Positions 42,918 through 52,626 of a stretch of DNA of 64,000 bases are shown in pieces (the stretch's first letter is position 1; every line of letters starts with the position of its first letter). The notes under the pieces are model-generated. The model was not told where the DNA came from, made no database searches, and saw only the letters and a list, made by a program, of their open reading frames with translations. Origin of the DNA: Vallitalea longa. Its GTDB lineage: Bacteria; Bacillota; Clostridia; Lachnospirales; Vallitaleaceae. A program made the position numbers and the translations under genes. The stretch lies in NCBI RefSeq assembly GCF_027923465.1, contig NZ_BRLB01000001.1:496001-560000 (forward strand). The letters run 5' to 3'.

Positions 42918-45557
42918 ATGAATTTTAGTAAAGAATCCAACAAAAAGAAAAAGGAAAAGCTTGATTCTAAATCAAGTAAAGCGACTAAAAGTGTAAGCAC
43001 ATCTTTTATTAAAATTTTGGCTTTTGCATTTTTGTTACTTATTATTGTAGGCGTTTGTGCTGGATTGGGATTCGCAAAATCCATCATAGACTCAGCTCCT
43101 GATATTAATGTTGAAGATATTGTTCCAAAAGGATATGCATCATTTATATATGACCAAGACGGTAACGAAATTGTTCAATTACATGGATCTAATGCTAATA
43201 GAATATATGTTGAACTTGATGAAATACCTACATATCTTAGAGACGGTTTTATAGCAATAGAAGATGAACGTTTCTGGCAACATAATGGTATTGATATAAA
43301 AGGTATTTTCAGAGCTATCTTTACTAACTTGAAATCAGGAAGTTTAGCTGAAGGTGCAAGTACTATTACTCAACAGCTAATAAAAAATAATATATTATCA
43401 ACTGAAACAAGCTTTGAGAGAAAAATACAAGAACAATATTTGGCAATACAACTAGAAAAGAAATCAGACAAAGAAACTATATTAGAAAACTATTTAAATA
43501 CTATAGGACTTGGTAGAGGTACTAATGGAGTACAAGCTGCTGCTAATAAATATTTTAATAAGGATGTTAGTGAATTAACAATAGCAGAATCAGCAGTTAT
43601 TGCTTCAATAACTAAGAATCCTAGTTATTATGATCCTGTTACTTACCCAGAAAATAACAAGAAAAGGCAGTCTAGAATTCTTACTAAGTTATTGGAACAA
43701 GAAAAAATAACACAAGCTCAATATGACGAAGCAATCAATGAAGATGTATATAATAATATTCAAATAGTAAACAAATCATTTGCAGGTAACTCAAGTTACT
43801 CATATTATGTCGATGAAGTAATATCAAGAGTAATTGATGACTTAATGGTTAAAAAAGGTTATACGGAAAGTCAGGCATCCAATTTAATATATCGTGGAGG
43901 ACTTAGCATATATTGTAATCAAGATTCTGATATTCAAAAGATAGTAGACGAAACTTATACCAATGAAGATTTCTTCCCTAAGAAAAATGTCGACTACGCT
44001 GTTAGACTATTCTATACGGTAACAATCAAAGATAAGGATGGTCACAAAAAAGATATTAATAAAGATAAGACATTTGATACGGACCAAGAAGCAGCAGATT
44101 ATATGGAGCAAGTAAAAAAAGAACTGGAAGACGAAGGTAATACTATAATATCAGATAATTCCATATCTGTCCCTCAACCACAATCAGCTATGGCAATTAT
44201 AGACCAACATACTGGTTATGTAAAAGCTATATCAGGTGGTAGAGGCGAAAAAGTAGGAAATCGTACATTTAACCGTGCTACTAATTCCAAACGTCATCCA
44301 GGATCAACATTTAAGACTTTAGCAGCTTATCTACCAGCTATTGATACTGCTGGCTATACATTGGCAACTGTAATTGATGACGTACCTTCTAAATTACCGA
44401 ATATGCCATATGGTTGGCCAAAGAACTATTATAGGCAATATAAAGGTTTATCTACTGTTAGAGAAGGTTTAAAATATTCTATGAATATATTGGCAGTAAA
44501 AACACTTAATGATGTAGGTGTCCAAACTGGTTATGACTATTTAATTAAGTTAGGTTTTTCAACATTAGTAGAAAATGAAACAGTCAACGGAAAAAATTAC
44601 ACTGATAAAGGTCTATCATTAGCACTTGGTGGTTTATCTCAAGGGGTTACTGTATTAGAATTGACAGCAGCATATGCTGCAATTGCCAACGATGGTGTAT
44701 ATATAGAACCAACATTCTATTCTAGAGTTCTGGACCATGATGGAAAGCTGTTATTACAAAAAGAACCTGTTACAAGAACTGTAATGAAAGAAACAACCGC
44801 TTTCCTATTGACAGATGCTTTAGTAGATGTTTGTAGCCCAGGAGGTACTGGTTATCCCGTTCACTTTAATGGTATGCCTATTGCAGGTAAAACAGGAACT
44901 TCTTCTGATGATGTAGACTTAGTTTTTGCTGGATATACTCCTTATTATACTGCTGTAGTCTGGAAAGGTTATGACCAGCAACAAGAACAAGTTTATGTAC
45001 GTAATGGATATCATAAAGCAATCTGGAAAGAAGTTATGCAGAGAATTCATAAAGACCTTCCAAGAAAAGAATTTAACAAACCATCTGGTATCGTAACTGC
45101 TAAAATATGTACAGAATCAGGTAAACTAGCTGTTCCAGGATTATGTGATCATGATCAAAGAGGATCTACAGTACGAACTGAATACTTCGCTAAAGGTACT
45201 GAACCAACTGAACCTTGTGATGTTCATGTAAAAGCAGTCATTTGTAAAGACTCTGGATTGATGGCTACAGAAAATTGTCCGGAATCAAGCAAAGAAGAAC
45301 TAGTATATATTCAACGACCTATTCCATTTGTACCTCAAGACCCTAACAGGCCACCAGATATCGCAGATAGACAGTATGAATTGCTACCTTCAAAGATAGG
45401 GGAATATTGTAACATTCATACTGCACAACCTGAAATACCTGATGTACAATTGCCAACTGATTATTATAATAATGATATGAATAATAACCATAATAGCAAT
45501 AATCATAATAACGACAATAAACCTAATCCATTTACACCTTTTTTACCTAATGACTAG
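42918..45557 (+). CDS. Class A penicillin-binding protein (PBP1A type), copy 1
   Basis: The 879-residue bifunctional cell-wall synthase has a basic cytoplasmic start, one membrane segment (about residues 30-55), a GT51 glycosyltransferase domain (EDERFWQHNGID, EGASTITQQLIKN) and a transpeptidase domain with the SxxK nucleophile Ser463 (Lys466), the SxN motif in SMN, and KTGTS at Lys658. The tail is rich in Asn and His. It polymerises and crosslinks peptidoglycan at the outer face of the membrane. A close paralogue follows directly. GGAGG ribosome binding site and its own terminator at 45607-45634. Confidence 0.94.
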   Translation: MNFSKESNKKKKEKLDSKSSKATKSVSTSFIKILAFAFLLLIIVGVCAGLGFAKSIIDSAPDINVEDIVPKGYASFIYDQDGNEIVQLHGSNANRIYVELDEIPTYLRDGFIAIEDERFWQHNGIDIKGIFRAIFTNLKSGSLAEGASTITQQLIKNNILSTETSFERKIQEQYLAIQLEKKSDKETILENYLNTIGLGRGTNGVQAAANKYFNKDVSELTIAESAVIASITKNPSYYDPVTYPENNKKRQSRILTKLLEQEKITQAQYDEAINEDVYNNIQIVNKSFAGNSSYSYYVDEVISRVIDDLMVKKGYTESQASNLIYRGGLSIYCNQDSDIQKIVDETYTNEDFFPKKNVDYAVRLFYTVTIKDKDGHKKDINKDKTFDTDQEAADYMEQVKKELEDEGNTIISDNSISVPQPQSAMAIIDQHTGYVKAISGGRGEKVGNRTFNRATNSKRHPGSTFKTLAAYLPAIDTAGYTLATVIDDVPSKLPNMPYGWPKNYYRQYKGLSTVREGLKYSMNILAVKTLNDVGVQTGYDYLIKLGFSTLVENETVNGKNYTDKGLSLALGGLSQGVTVLELTAAYAAIANDGVYIEPTFYSRVLDHDGKLLLQKEPVTRTVMKETTAFLLTDALVDVCSPGGTGYPVHFNGMPIAGKTGTSSDDVDLVFAGYTPYYTAVVWKGYDQQQEQVYVRNGYHKAIWKEVMQRIHKDLPRKEFNKPSGIVTAKICTESGKLAVPGLCDHDQRGSTVRTEYFAKGTEPTEPCDVHVKAVICKDSGLMATENCPESSKEELVYIQRPIPFVPQDPNRPPDIADRQYELLPSKIGEYCNIHTAQPEIPDVQLPTDYYNNDMNNNHNSNNHNNDNKPNPFTPFLPND

Positions 45558-45606
45558 GTTTTGATACTTGGATAATAATAAAAGAATATGTGTTACATTT
45601 AATGAG

Positions 45607-45634
45607 AGAGGAACTCCATATAGGGGGTTCCTCT
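45607..45634 (+). terminator. Terminator after first penicillin-binding protein gene
   Basis: AGAGGAACTCC and GGGGGTTCCTCT pair over about 11 bases with an AT loop, 50 bases after the stop; the following bases (TATTA) are only mildly U-rich. Confidence 0.65.
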
Positions 45635-45771
45635 TATTACATATCTACTATTAAAAAAATCTTATGTTTTACCCTATTTCATGAATAATAGCCTTATAAA
45701 AAACACATCCTTTTAATATAAACATAAATTGTTTATACATAGATATAAAAGCATTTATAAGGAGCTATTTT

Positions 45772-48504
45772 ATGAATTATAGCAATCATTCAAAAAACAA
45801 ACGTGAGAAAGAATTGGAATCAAAAACAAAAAAAGTGAAAAAATCAATAAGTACATCTTTTATTAGAATTATCTCCTTAACCATTTTAGTCTCTCTAGTA
45901 TTGATTGTTTGTGCTGGATTAGGTGTAACCAAAGCTATAATTGATTCCGCACCTACAATAGATTACGATAAGGATATTATGCCAAAAGGATATAGGACAT
46001 TCATATATGATCAACTAGGTAATGAGATAACTTCTCTTCATGGAACAGATGCAAATAGGATATATTCACCTATAGATAGAATGCCCATTCATCTACAAGA
46101 TGCATTCATAGCTATAGAGGATGAACGATTTTATGACCATAACGGGATTGACCTAAAAGGGATTTTGAGGGCAATAATAAATAATATAAAATCAAAAGAC
46201 CTAACTGGCGAAGGTGCAAGTACAATCACTCAACAAGTAATCAAGAATAATGTTCTTTCCGCTACGCAAACATTTCAGAGAAAAATACAAGAACAATATT
46301 TGGCTGTAGAATTAGAAAAACATGTTGAAAAAAATATTATACTGGAAAGTTACTTAAATACTGTTGCTCTTGGACGAGGAACCTATGGGGTCCAAGCAGC
46401 TGCTAACAAATATTTTAATAAAGATGTGACAGAACTCACCCTTGCCGAATCAGCTGTATTAGCAAGTATAACCAAGTACCCTAGTAGATATGACCCTATT
46501 TCTAATCCAGAAAAAAATCACTCTCGCCAATTGATCGTTTTAGATAAAATGTTAGAACAGAATAAAATAACAGATGCCGAATATAAAAAAGCCTTAACTG
46601 AAGATGTTTATTCTAAAATTGAAATAACCAACAAATCTGCATCAAGCAACGCTAACTATTCTTATTTCGTAGATGAAGTTATTTTACGAGTCAAAAATGA
46701 TCTTGTAGTCAAAAAAGGGTTTACTGAAGAACAAGCCTATGATCTTATATATACTGGAGGTCTCAATATATACGTCACTCAAGATGTGAATATGCAAAAA
46801 ATAATGGACGAAGAATTTTTAGACGAATCCAATTATCCTCCAAAAAGTGAAGACTACTCAGTAAAATTAATGTATACTCTATCTGTCATTAAAAACGGTG
46901 CAGAAACCAAACATTATTATAAAGAAAAAGAGTTCAATACTGATGAAAAAGCTAATGAATATGCAGAAGAATTAAAATCTTTATGGGTCACAGATGGTGA
47001 TGAAGTAATTTCAGAATCTAAAATCCTAGTACCACAACCACAAGCTGCAATGGTAATAACAGATTATCATACTGGACATGTAAAAGCTATAACTGGAGGA
47101 AGAGGAGAAAAAGTTGGAAACCAATTGTTGAATAGAGCTACCAGCACTTATCGTCAACCTGGATCGACTTTTAAAATATTAGCTGCATACTTGCCTGCTA
47201 TTGATACTGGACAATACACTTTGGCAACTATACAAGATGATGTACCTTTTTCGTATTCTGTCTCAGAAGACTCAGAACCTTGGGAAGTAAATAACTGGTA
47301 TGATAGTGATGAATATAAGTATAATTATAAAGGATTATCCTCTGTAAGAGATAGTATAACATATTCTATAAATATACATGCAGTAAAAACATTAATGGAT
47401 ATTGGTATTGATACAAGTTTTGATTATTTGATGAAACTTGGATTTACATCTCTGGTAGAACGTGAAACTATAAACGGTAAAGTATTCTCTGACAAAAATT
47501 ATTCTTTAGCTCTCGGAGGTATTACCAAAGGAGTTAGCCTACTAGAATTGACATCCGCATATGGAGCGATAGCCAACAATGGAAATTATGTTGAACCTAT
47601 TTTTTATACCAAAGTCCTAGACCATGATAATAACATTCTTCTTGAAAACGACCAACCTGATGAAGTTCAAGTCATGAAGGAAAGTACTGCCTTTCTTTTG
47701 ACTGATGCTATGACAGATGTAGTTGAAGTAGGTACAGGTACCATTGTTAAATTTAATAGTGTAAGTATGCCTATTGCAGGTAAAACAGGAACTTCTTCAG
47801 ATAAGAAAGATCTAGTTTTTACAGGTTATACTCCTTATTACGTTGCCAGCATATGGCAAGGATATGACACACCAAAAGAACAAGTATATAACAGAAGCTA
47901 TCATAAAATACTTTGGCGTAAAATCATGGAAGAAATTCATAAAGGATTACCTAGAAAAGAATTTTATAAACCAGATAATATAGTTACAGCTAAAATATGC
48001 ACAGAATCTGGTAAATTAGCTGAATTAGGTTTATGTAATAAAGATCCAAGAGGTTCTACTATAATTACCGAGTATTTTGAACAGGGTACTGAGCCTACAG
48101 AGACATGCGATGTTCATGTAAAAAGAACCATATGTTCTGCTTCTGGACTTCCAGCTAATAAGTATTGTCCGAATAGTTGTAAATACACAAAAGTTTTTAT
48201 TCAAAGACCTGAACCACTTGTACCTTCTAATTGGGACCCTAATAATCCACCAAGAATACAAGATAGGAAGTATGAATTATTATACACTAGTTTAGGAGAA
48301 TACTGCAATATTCACGGTCCTTATGTTAAAAAACCTGAAATTAAACTTCCATCAGATTATATAGATGAAAATACGGAAGAAGACCTCAACGAAGAAGATG
48401 AATTTATAGCTCCTGAGGACAAACCTCTAGAAGATGAAATTGAAGATGAACCTTATTTAGAGGATGACTATTATTCACCACCACCTTTCATGTATCAAGA
48501 ATAG
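45772..48504 (+). CDS. Class A penicillin-binding protein (PBP1A type), copy 2
   Basis: The 910-residue paralogue of the preceding gene has the same order: basic start, membrane segment (about 33-55), GT51 domain (EDERFYDHNGID, EGASTITQQVIKN), transpeptidase with Ser465/Lys468, SIN as the second motif and KTGTS at Lys671. It differs by an insertion in the transpeptidase near SYSVSEDSEPWEV and by a strongly acidic C-terminal tail (from about 865) instead of the Asn-rich tail of copy 1. The tandem arrangement indicates local duplication. AAGGAG ribosome binding site. Confidence 0.94.
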   Translation: MNYSNHSKNKREKELESKTKKVKKSISTSFIRIISLTILVSLVLIVCAGLGVTKAIIDSAPTIDYDKDIMPKGYRTFIYDQLGNEITSLHGTDANRIYSPIDRMPIHLQDAFIAIEDERFYDHNGIDLKGILRAIINNIKSKDLTGEGASTITQQVIKNNVLSATQTFQRKIQEQYLAVELEKHVEKNIILESYLNTVALGRGTYGVQAAANKYFNKDVTELTLAESAVLASITKYPSRYDPISNPEKNHSRQLIVLDKMLEQNKITDAEYKKALTEDVYSKIEITNKSASSNANYSYFVDEVILRVKNDLVVKKGFTEEQAYDLIYTGGLNIYVTQDVNMQKIMDEEFLDESNYPPKSEDYSVKLMYTLSVIKNGAETKHYYKEKEFNTDEKANEYAEELKSLWVTDGDEVISESKILVPQPQAAMVITDYHTGHVKAITGGRGEKVGNQLLNRATSTYRQPGSTFKILAAYLPAIDTGQYTLATIQDDVPFSYSVSEDSEPWEVNNWYDSDEYKYNYKGLSSVRDSITYSINIHAVKTLMDIGIDTSFDYLMKLGFTSLVERETINGKVFSDKNYSLALGGITKGVSLLELTSAYGAIANNGNYVEPIFYTKVLDHDNNILLENDQPDEVQVMKESTAFLLTDAMTDVVEVGTGTIVKFNSVSMPIAGKTGTSSDKKDLVFTGYTPYYVASIWQGYDTPKEQVYNRSYHKILWRKIMEEIHKGLPRKEFYKPDNIVTAKICTESGKLAELGLCNKDPRGSTIITEYFEQGTEPTETCDVHVKRTICSASGLPANKYCPNSCKYTKVFIQRPEPLVPSNWDPNNPPRIQDRKYELLYTSLGEYCNIHGPYVKKPEIKLPSDYIDENTEEDLNEEDEFIAPEDKPLEDEIEDEPYLEDDYYSPPPFMYQE

Positions 48505-48513
48505 TTCTTAAAT

Positions 48514-48540
48514 AAAAAAAGCGATTAAATCGCTTTTTTT
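48514..48540. terminator. Bidirectional terminator between PBP copy 2 and spoVAE
   Basis: AAAAAAAGCGATT and AATCGCTTTTTTT form a compact hairpin flanked by A- and T-runs, serving the convergent plus-strand PBP gene and the minus-strand spoVA operon. Confidence 0.85.
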
Positions 48541-48570
48541 ATTATCATATATGTTTTTGGAACTCATAAA

Positions 48571-48930
48571 CTATTTTGTGTCTTTAGGTTTAAATAATAC
48601 AGCTGCTAAATAACCAAATAATAGAGCTGCAGTAATTCCCCCAGCTGTTGCAGTCATTCCTCCTGTAAAGACTCCAAGGAAACCTGATGTCTTTACTTCT
48701 TCTATTACTCCTTTACCCAATGAATAACCAAATCCGATTAAAGGAACTGTAGCACCAGCACCACCGAATTCCACAACATGTTCATATATACCTAACCCAG
48801 TCAGAAATGTCCCTAATGAAACATATATCACTAATACTCTTGCAGGCATCAGTTTAGTCTTATCCATCAAAATCTGAGCTATAACACATATTACTCCACC
48901 AGTAACAAAAACTTTTATATAATCAATCAT
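48571..48930 (-). CDS. spoVAE: Stage V sporulation protein AE (SpoVAEB type)
   Basis: The 119-residue membrane protein has four hydrophobic segments and the SpoVAE pattern FVTGGVICVIAQILMDKTKL and GAGATVPLIGFGYSLGKGV. It belongs to the channel that moves calcium dipicolinate into the developing spore and out on germination. It is the last gene of the spoVA operon, 18 bases after spoVAD. No spoVAEA or spoVAF follows. Confidence 0.92.
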   Translation of the reverse strand: MIDYIKVFVTGGVICVIAQILMDKTKLMPARVLVIYVSLGTFLTGLGIYEHVVEFGGAGATVPLIGFGYSLGKGVIEEVKTSGFLGVFTGGMTATAGGITAALLFGYLAAVLFKPKDTK

Positions 48931-48948
48931 AATGTCCCTTCTTTCCCA

Positions 48949-49965
48949 TTATTCTTGGCTATTTTCTATAGCAACAGCATGAGCTATACCAGGTATGCTC
49001 TCACCTTGAAAACTACTACTTTGACTTAATAACGCTCCAGTAGGAATAAATAGAACTCTATTAAAGGTTCCTTTTGCCATTTCTTTCAAAATATATCCCG
49101 TAAGAGTAACAGCAGAACATCCACATCCACTTCCTCCAGCATGTGTATCTTGCTTATCACCATCAAATATTTCTATTCCACAGTCTGTATAGTTATCTGA
49201 TAAATCATATCCCTGTTTATTTACCAACTCTCTATTCAACTTTTTGCCTACAATCCCCAAATCACCAGTTATTATCAAATCATAATCATCTGCACTTCTG
49301 CCTGTATCTTTAAAGTGGGTAATAATCGTATCTGCTGCTGCTGGTGCCATAGCTGCACCCATATTCATAGCATCTTTAATTCCAAGATCCACGATTCTAC
49401 CTGGTGTAACATGTGTAATCTTTGGTCCACTTCCAGTATTACCAATAACAACTGCACCACTACCTGTTACCGTATAAGTTGCCGTCAAAGGTCTTTGATT
49501 ACCAAATTCCAGAGGAAACCTAAATTGTTTCTCAGCACCACAAAAATGGCTGGATGTAGCAGCCACACAATAATCTGCAAATCCACCTTCAACAGTCATA
49601 GACGCAAGTACTAAAGATTCTCCCATTGTCGAACAGGCACCATATAAACCAAAATATGCTTTTTTCAAGTCTCTAATAGCAAAAGTACTAGCTGTCAATT
49701 GATTCAATAGATCTCCTGCAAAAATATACCTTATATCGTTTTTAGGAACTTTAGCATTATCAATCGCTAAATTAATAGCTGCATTTAATATCTTGCTCTC
49801 AGCTTTTTCCCATGATTCTTCTCCCCACAAAGTATCTTCTAATATTTTATCAAAATAATCTTTTAATAACCCATCGCCTTCTTTTGGACCAACTATATTA
49901 CCATATCCTATAATAGTAGGCGGTCTATCAAAAGCTATTGTTTGCTCTCCTAGTTGAGTACCCAT
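48949..49965 (-). CDS. spoVAD: Stage V sporulation protein AD
   Basis: The 338-residue SpoVAD has a thiolase-like fold; motifs include GPKEGDGLLKDYFD, YGACSTMGESL (Cys at the thiolase position) and GGSGCGCSAVTL. SpoVAD binds dipicolinic acid at the inner spore membrane. The ATG at 49965 is selected because AAGGA lies nine bases ahead; two upstream candidates overlap that site. It lies between spoVAC and spoVAE. Confidence 0.94.
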   Translation of the reverse strand: MGTQLGEQTIAFDRPPTIIGYGNIVGPKEGDGLLKDYFDKILEDTLWGEESWEKAESKILNAAINLAIDNAKVPKNDIRYIFAGDLLNQLTASTFAIRDLKKAYFGLYGACSTMGESLVLASMTVEGGFADYCVAATSSHFCGAEKQFRFPLEFGNQRPLTATYTVTGSGAVVIGNTGSGPKITHVTPGRIVDLGIKDAMNMGAAMAPAAADTIITHFKDTGRSADDYDLIITGDLGIVGKKLNRELVNKQGYDLSDNYTDCGIEIFDGDKQDTHAGGSGCGCSAVTLTGYILKEMAKGTFNRVLFIPTGALLSQSSSFQGESIPGIAHAVAIENSQE

Positions 49966-50020
49966 TGATATCATTCCTTTCAAACATTAACTAATTTATC
50001 TATATTATTAAGTAATCAGC

Positions 50021-50476
50021 TTAACCAGCACCTACCATATAATAGATTAAACCTACAATAACAGAAGACAGCATACCGTATAATATGACGGGACCTGCTA
50101 TTGTAAAGATTTTTGCACCCACACCAAATACATATCCTTCATTTTTATACTCTATAGCTGGTGAAACAATAGAATTGGCAAACCCTGTTATTGGTACTAT
50201 AGAACCTGCTCCTGCTCTTTTTCCGATACTATCATATATATCCAGCCCTGTTAACAATGCTCCTAAAAATACCAATATAATACTTGTAAAAGTTGATGCA
50301 GTATCTTTTGGAAGTTTTGCAAAATGCATTAGGCTATCAGTGATTCCTTGACCTATGCAACAAATACTACCACCTACCATAAACGCCCAAATACAATTTT
50401 TTATTAAACTTGGTTTAGGTGAAGATTTCTCAACTAATTCTTGAAAATCTTTTTGTTGTTCTTTAATATTATCCAT
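50021..50476 (-). CDS. spoVAC: Stage V sporulation protein AC
   Basis: The 151-residue protein has a soluble start (about 25 residues) and four hydrophobic segments, with FMVGGSICCIGQGITDSLM and GAGSIVPITGFANSIVSPAIEYK. SpoVAC is the proposed mechanosensitive pore of the dipicolinate channel. It is a paralogue of SpoVAE. GGAGA ribosome binding site. Confidence 0.93.
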   Translation of the reverse strand: MDNIKEQQKDFQELVEKSSPKPSLIKNCIWAFMVGGSICCIGQGITDSLMHFAKLPKDTASTFTSIILVFLGALLTGLDIYDSIGKRAGAGSIVPITGFANSIVSPAIEYKNEGYVFGVGAKIFTIAGPVILYGMLSSVIVGLIYYMVGAG

Positions 50477-50501
50477 CCATTTTATCTCCTTTCGTAAATA
50501 T

Positions 50502-50936
50502 CTATTTCTTCAAAGTATAGAAACCAGGTATAATAAAGTAAACTAATGAACCTACTAACTTACCAATAGCTAGTGTTACTATAAAATAAGCCATTCCTAC
50601 TTTTATATTGAGCCTTCTTGTCAAAATAGGTACTACATCTAATACTTCTGCTAAAGAGACCGCTAAACATCCTATAAATATACCTGAGAAAAAGCCATAT
50701 ATTATAGCTCCAATATTCCCTAATGGTATTTGAAAATCTGAAATCATAACTAACGTACCGAAGATACCTCCAAAAACAATGGCATCCTCATAAACCCAAA
50801 TGTATTTTTGTGTTGATGTCTTTTGAGCTAATCTTGGAACTATCCCAATAATAGCTATAAAAGCAAATACACCTCCTGCAATAATCACTCCACCACCGAA
50901 TCCTATTATTATTAATAACAAGTAATTTATTATCAC
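50502..50936 (-). CDS. spoVAB: Stage V sporulation protein AB
   Basis: This 144-residue hydrophobic protein has about five membrane segments with the SpoVAB motifs FGGGVIIAGGVFAFIAIIGI, VPRLAQKTST and ALAEVLDVVP-like SLAEVLDVVPILTRR. Its ATG overlaps the spoVAA stop by four bases (ATGA), showing translational coupling. It is an integral part of the SpoVA complex needed for dipicolinate uptake. Confidence 0.9.
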   Translation of the reverse strand: MIINYLLLIIIGFGGGVIIAGGVFAFIAIIGIVPRLAQKTSTQKYIWVYEDAIVFGGIFGTLVMISDFQIPLGNIGAIIYGFFSGIFIGCLAVSLAEVLDVVPILTRRLNIKVGMAYFIVTLAIGKLVGSLVYFIIPGFYTLKK

Positions 50937-51559
50937 TTTTCTTTATTCCCTTCATCAGTTAGATTCTCAATAATACAATCTTCTACATCTCTTTCATACA
51001 GTCTCATCTCCACTTCTATAGGAGTAGGATCATCAGTTAATTTCTTTGAAGAAAAATGATTGAAGAAAACAATTATACCTGTCGCTAAACCAATAGAATA
51101 AGGTATCTCAATGATCAAAGGGTTAATATTCTCTTCACCTAAAAACAAACTATATAATCTAACGAATACATCTGGTACTGCTGCATCTGTATGAAATGTC
51201 ATAATCGCAATCCCACCACCAGTAAATAAAGTTATACAAACAAATATAACTTTAACAATCCTAATGAAATTTTTATATTTATGCTGTTTCTCTTTAGGTG
51301 AATAAGAAATAATGATATCTTCTTCTCCAACATTTTGTATAAGTATGTTTTCATAATATTTCTGTATCTCTGCTATTATTGTGATAATAGACAATAAGTA
51401 ATTTTTTTTCTTATCATTATCTATAGTAAAGATATTAATATGTTTAATTTTATTTACAATTTCTTTTTTCCCTTCTATATCAGCAATATCATTAATAATT
51501 ATATTTTTTTTCCCTATTATATTTACCTTCTTACTTGCTTTTATATATATATTATCCAT
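50933..51559 (-). CDS. spoVAA: Stage V sporulation protein AA
   Basis: The 208-residue protein has an N-terminal soluble part (residues 1-115) and two membrane segments (about 120-140 and 155-172) with FTGGGIAIMTFHTDAAVP and YSLGLATG-like IGLATGIIVFFNH, typical of SpoVAA. The C-terminal PTPIEVEMRLYERDVEDCI is also family-like. AAAGGGTG, which overlaps the end of the small ORF upstream, is the ribosome binding site. Confidence 0.9.
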   Translation of the reverse strand: MDNIYIKASKKVNIIGKKNIIINDIADIEGKKEIVNKIKHINIFTIDNDKKKNYLLSIITIIAEIQKYYENILIQNVGEEDIIISYSPKEKQHKYKNFIRIVKVIFVCITLFTGGGIAIMTFHTDAAVPDVFVRLYSLFLGEENINPLIIEIPYSIGLATGIIVFFNHFSSKKLTDDPTPIEVEMRLYERDVEDCIIENLTDEGNKEK

Positions 51560-51563
51560 CTAA

Positions 51564-51707
51564 TCACCCTTTTTTATCAAAGGCACAATTAACGAATGTT
51601 CCCTGATATGTTACATCTGTTTCTCTATTAATATACATATAAGTTAAAACAGACGCTAACACTAAAACAAACATAACAGCTATTATTAATATTTTTTTAT
51701 GTTTCAT
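51564..51707 (-). CDS. Small membrane protein ORF ahead of spoVAA (47 residues)
   Basis: The ORF reads MKHKKILIIAVMFVLVLASV, then TYMYINRETDVTYQGTFVNC and AFDKKG. It has a good GAGGTG ribosome binding site seven bases before the ATG, a basic start, one membrane segment (residues about 6-24) and a short outer tail with one Cys. Its stop overlaps the ribosome binding site of spoVAA, so the two are probably coupled and co-transcribed in the forespore. I do not recognise a family. LASV before residue 20 is a weak lipobox-like place but without Cys, so it is more likely a bitopic membrane peptide. Confidence 0.7.
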   Translation of the reverse strand: MKHKKILIIAVMFVLVLASVLTYMYINRETDVTYQGTFVNCAFDKKG

Positions 51708-51786
51708 TAAATCACCTCTTTAGAAATTTATAATATTTACTAATATTTTTTGAAGTATTAACCATAACTATTCTGGTAATAAGTTC

Positions 51787-51819
51787 AAAAAAAAACTATG
51801 ATCATATAATCATAGTTTT
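51787..51819 (-). terminator. Terminator of the spoIIA-sigF operon
   Basis: AAAACTATGAT (51792-51802) and ATCATAGTTTT (51809-51819) are perfect 11-bp complements; on the minus strand nine T follow. It separates sigF from the spoVA operon, so spoVA must have its own promoter in the next 80 bases. Confidence 0.85.
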
Positions 51820-51896
51820 GGGTAGGATAAAAAATATATTTTATCTTCCTATATGGGAATGAAAAATCAAATATATGTTAAAAAATTCATAAAATT

Positions 51897-52613
51897 TTAT
51901 GATAGCTTTTCTCTGATTTGACCTAATATCTTTTTCTCTAATCTTGATACTTGAACCTGTGATATTCCAATCTTTTCAGCTATTTCAGTTTGGGTCTTAT
52001 CTTTATAATATCTAAGAACTATTAACTCCATTTCTTTTGGAGATAATTGTTTTATTACCTGTCTAAGAGCTATTTTATCTATCATCATTGTATTTTCATC
52101 TGCATTCTTTTCTAGTTTATCTATTAAAAAAATAGGATGTCCATCTCCTTGATGAATTGTTTTATAGAGAGATTCTACCTCTGAATTAGATTCCAATGCC
52201 ATTACTATTTCTTCCACTGATGTACCGATTTCACTAGATATTTCTTCTATTGTTGGCTCTCTCCCTAATTTTTTGTTTAAAATATCTTTATTGATACGAA
52301 CTCTGTTAGCTATCTCTTTAAGTGATCTGCTGACCTTGATCATTCCATCATCCCTCATAAATCTTTTGATTTCACCCATAATCATAGGAACAGCATATGT
52401 TGAAAATTTTACTTCATAGGTCAGATCAAATTTATCTATAGCTTTTAGCAAACCAATACTTCCGATTTGGAATAAATCATCTAGGTCATATCCTCTATTA
52501 GAAAATCGCTTGACAATACTCCATATTAAGCCTATATTCTCTTCTACAATTTGCTCTCTAGCTCTTTGATCTCCTTTTTGGGATTTTTTTATTAGTTCTA
52601 GTGTTCTATCCAT
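51897..52613 (-). CDS. sigF: RNA polymerase sigma factor SigF, forespore-specific
   Basis: The 238-residue sigma-70 factor has region 2 (LIWSIVKRFSNRGYDLDDLF, STYAVPMIMGEIKRFMRDDG), region 3 and region 4 with the helix-turn-helix TQTEIAEKIGISQVQVSRLE. The operon spoIIAA-spoIIAB-sigF identifies it. SigF drives the first forespore genes. The ATG at 52613 has AAGGTG six bases upstream; a GTG three codons earlier lies within that site. Confidence 0.96.
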   Translation of the reverse strand: MDRTLELIKKSQKGDQRAREQIVEENIGLIWSIVKRFSNRGYDLDDLFQIGSIGLLKAIDKFDLTYEVKFSTYAVPMIMGEIKRFMRDDGMIKVSRSLKEIANRVRINKDILNKKLGREPTIEEISSEIGTSVEEIVMALESNSEVESLYKTIHQGDGHPIFLIDKLEKNADENTMMIDKIALRQVIKQLSPKEMELIVLRYYKDKTQTEIAEKIGISQVQVSRLEKKILGQIREKLS

Positions 52614-52626
52614 ATTCAACACCTTC

